DNA from: Nemertoderma westbladi
Lineage: Eukaryota > Xenacoelomorpha > Nemertodermatida > Nemertodermatidae
DNA: 43,440 nt
Assembly (NCBI GenBank): GCA_032718475.1
Contig: JAUCBJ010001320.1
Location: 1-43,440, forward strand
Reading direction: 5' to 3'
A program made the translations under genes and the position numbers. Shown one piece after another: positions 41,211 through 43,440 of the stretch (its first letter is position 1; every line of letters begins with the position of its first letter). A model generated the notes under the pieces. The model had not been told where the DNA came from and did not search any database. It saw nothing but the letters and a program-made list of their open reading frames with translations.

Positions 41211-43363
41211 CTACTACTACTACTAGGAGCTGCATTTTTAAGAATGCTGTGCCGGCTTGTCAACAAAATTGCGCCGCCACAACTCCCTATCACCCATGAC
41301 ATTTGCTAGATCATCCGCATCTTCAAGGCCAGTGTCCTTTAAGAAGCGTCTCAAGAAAGTCATGCTTATTCACTCCATGAGGCTGCCAAAGTACAAGATT
41401 ATGCACTGGCTGGTCCTCACAGCGAAAGCAATGTCCTGCAAAGCGGAGGCGATTTTGTTCTAGTGTCAAGCTTGGGGGAATCAATGCGACACCTCCAATG
41501 TTATATAGTGTCTGGTTGGAGATGTGTGCATTGTACTTGACACAATGAACCCGGCGTAGCATTCTTGTGAATGTGCCATCCAGAGATTTGGTGTCCTCAG
41601 CAGTTAGAGCCCAGCATGGACTCCCATAGAGGAGTACTGGAACTACTGCTGCACCAAATAATCGGACCTTAAGTTTCCGATTAATTCTCTGTGACTTCCA
41701 AATCCTGGGAAGCCTATTCAAGGCTGCCCATGCCTTTCCATTACGTATACGAAGGTCCTCACCTGACTTCTGGATCCATGATCCCAGGTAACAGAAGTCG
41801 TCCACATGCTCAAGCATACCATCCTTTGAGGTTACGCTCATCCGGTCAGAGACTTGCTGAGGACTTTCAAAGTGAACTGTCAAAATTTCAGTCTTTCTGG
41901 AGTTAATAAAAAGACCAACACTAGAAGCAGCATGTTCTAATGAGCTGAGGAGCCGTTGGGCTCCCTCTAGTTATTCTGAAAGTACTCCTAAGTCATCAGC
42001 AAAGAGTAGATCAGTTAGGTACTTGGCAGGATTTCCTCGACTTCTGGAGCCAATAGGTGGAGTTACCATCACCCCATCAGCATTATAATATGATCTAAGA
42101 TAGTTGATAAGATCTGTTCGTTTATTAGCTCCTGCAGATTAACAGAGTACTGCCTGTTCAGGGGCCTAGATGCAGTCGTAAATGCATTCTTTGCCGCTGT
42201 AGTCTGTTTGAGTCAGGACTCTTTCTGCACCTTATAGAGGTCATTTCAGTACTTCTGAATTTTGTGGTCAGTCCAGGGGGCCCTTTTCCTGTTTCGAGGG
42301 TATACAGAAACTGTTTCTGCAGCTGCTAATTTAACTGCTTCTGTGAAGGCAGTATAGCCCTCGCAGTGATCTGCTGCCTCAGAAGCAAGAAAGTCATACC
42401 TGTTGCTCAGCTGTAGTGTGAAGCTGGATCTCACAATTGGCTGTTGCAACAGAGAGGACCAGTCATGCTGCGGCAAGGCAGATTTCGTTGTTCTGCTAGC
42501 GCGCAGATTAAGTCTTACCTTGGCCACAATAAGGCAGTGATAACTGGAGAAGGTTCGAAGTGTAAAAGCATTACAGTCTTGTATAGAGCTCCTGTAGAGT
42601 CCTGTATGTCCTACGAAACAGAATATGGTCTATCTGGGACTTGTGACCACTGGGTCCACTATGAGTCCATAGCTTTCCAGGTCGCTTCTTGAACTTGGTT
42701 CCAGCCGAAAACAATCCATTTGCATACATAAAATCCTGATTCGGTTAACACTATTGCTATAGATGCAGGACGATGTAGGTGATTGATGCAGACTTGCATT
42801 AAAGTCTCCCAGGAATTTTAAGAATGCATGCTGATCCACTCCATCAGTAGCTGCTTGTAGATTGTGGTAGAAATTTTCCACCCCATCTACAGGGGCAACA
42901 CTAGTTGGAGAGTAGCACACAATCAGAACCACCTTAGGAAACTTCTTAGCCAGTCTTCCAGAACATGAGAAGTGGCAACATTTGATGCGGTTAGAGATTT
43001 GGTCTATTTTGTCCAATGCTGCATGTGCAGTTGGATTCATCAATAAACCAATTCCACCATTGCTACTATCATCTGCTGATGCTAGGGCGAGTCGCCAACC
43101 ACCCCTTGTCCTTAATCAGAACCTCATCAGTCTGTACAGTCTGCTTTCGGTGCTCTTGAATTCCCACTATGCAAAGAGAAAGCTTATCTGCCAAGGCAGT
43201 CAGCTCACCTTGTCGCATTGGGGACTTGGATGTTAACTGAGGCTAGTCTAGTGACTTGCTTCAGATTCACCAATGGCTTAGTTGGTCGGGGTGGAACATG
43301 AGAGTAGCCTCCAACCAACTCCAGAATCCCTCCCACCCTCAAAATCTGGCCTACCTGGTGACC
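41211..43363 (-). mobile_element. LINE copy E with internal deletion
   Basis: On the - strand, from the CTA-repeat tail to the N-terminal region before the endonuclease. Open pieces: RT C-terminus 41323-41883; linker 42246-42527; endonuclease 42630-43043 with VCYSPTSVAP and FLGDFNA. Compared with copy C, about 915 bp covering the RT core (equivalent to about 34098-35013) are missing at 42099-42120 and replaced by about 20 unrelated bases. The 3' UTR lacks 18 nt that include one arm of the terminal stem-loop. Homology ends at CCCAGG (43363); the last 77 bases of the window are unrecognised. Confidence 0.88.
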
Positions 43364-43440
43364 CAGGTGTTCGCGCTTTCAGACCTTTGGCAGTTTAACC
43401 CGCCAAATTAGGATGTCTTCTAGATATTAAATCGCTTTTT

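Overview
The window looks like transposon-dense nuclear DNA of an invertebrate animal. I cannot name the species. Evidence: metazoan-type retroelements (BEL/Pao LTR elements, APE-type non-LTR elements with a trinucleotide tail, a Penelope-like fragment), AATAAA poly(A) signals, a TATA box inside LTRs, long AT-rich spacers, micro- and minisatellites, and no sign of bacterial operon structure. I see no convincing host protein-coding gene.

Layout. 1-2983 is an uninterrupted (CAGT)n array that abuts a 5'-truncated non-LTR retrotransposon (copy A, + strand, to 5353). 5354-9900 is AT-rich spacer holding a degenerate ~165-bp tandem repeat, two fold-back structures and two decayed 3'-end pieces of the same non-LTR family on the - strand. 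From about 10 kb to 37.4 kb lies a nest. An outer BEL/Pao relic (gag-like part 10485-13047; integrase part 30735-32681) is split by a 17.7-kb inner BEL element (13048-30729) that carries LTRs, a structured leader, gag, protease, RT/RNase H, integrase and an extra third gene. The insertion is flanked by the 5-bp duplication gggaa. Downstream of the outer integrase, a 144-bp minisatellite made of serial hairpins is split by a 3.7-kb non-LTR copy (copy C, - strand) with a 9-bp target duplication. The rightmost 6 kb holds an unrecognised 170-codon ORF, a non-LTR 3' end fused to a Penelope-like fragment (copy D), unrecognised AT-rich DNA, and an internally deleted non-LTR copy (copy E).

How the parts fit. 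The inner BEL element is the most interesting object. Besides gag-pol it has a ~3.7-kb third gene downstream of integrase with three CCHC zinc knuckles and no visible membrane segment, so it is not an obvious envelope. It also has three tandem 28-nt hairpins just before gag. A 20-nt motif, GGAAGACTYGYGAGCCTWYC, occurs eleven times from gag to the 3' UTR. It is read in two different codon phases and also lies in non-coding DNA, can fold as a hairpin, and shows two paired substitutions that fit base pairing. That points to an RNA- or DNA-level function and is my main candidate for an undescribed system. All retroelement reading frames except the outer integrase are broken by stops or frameshifts.
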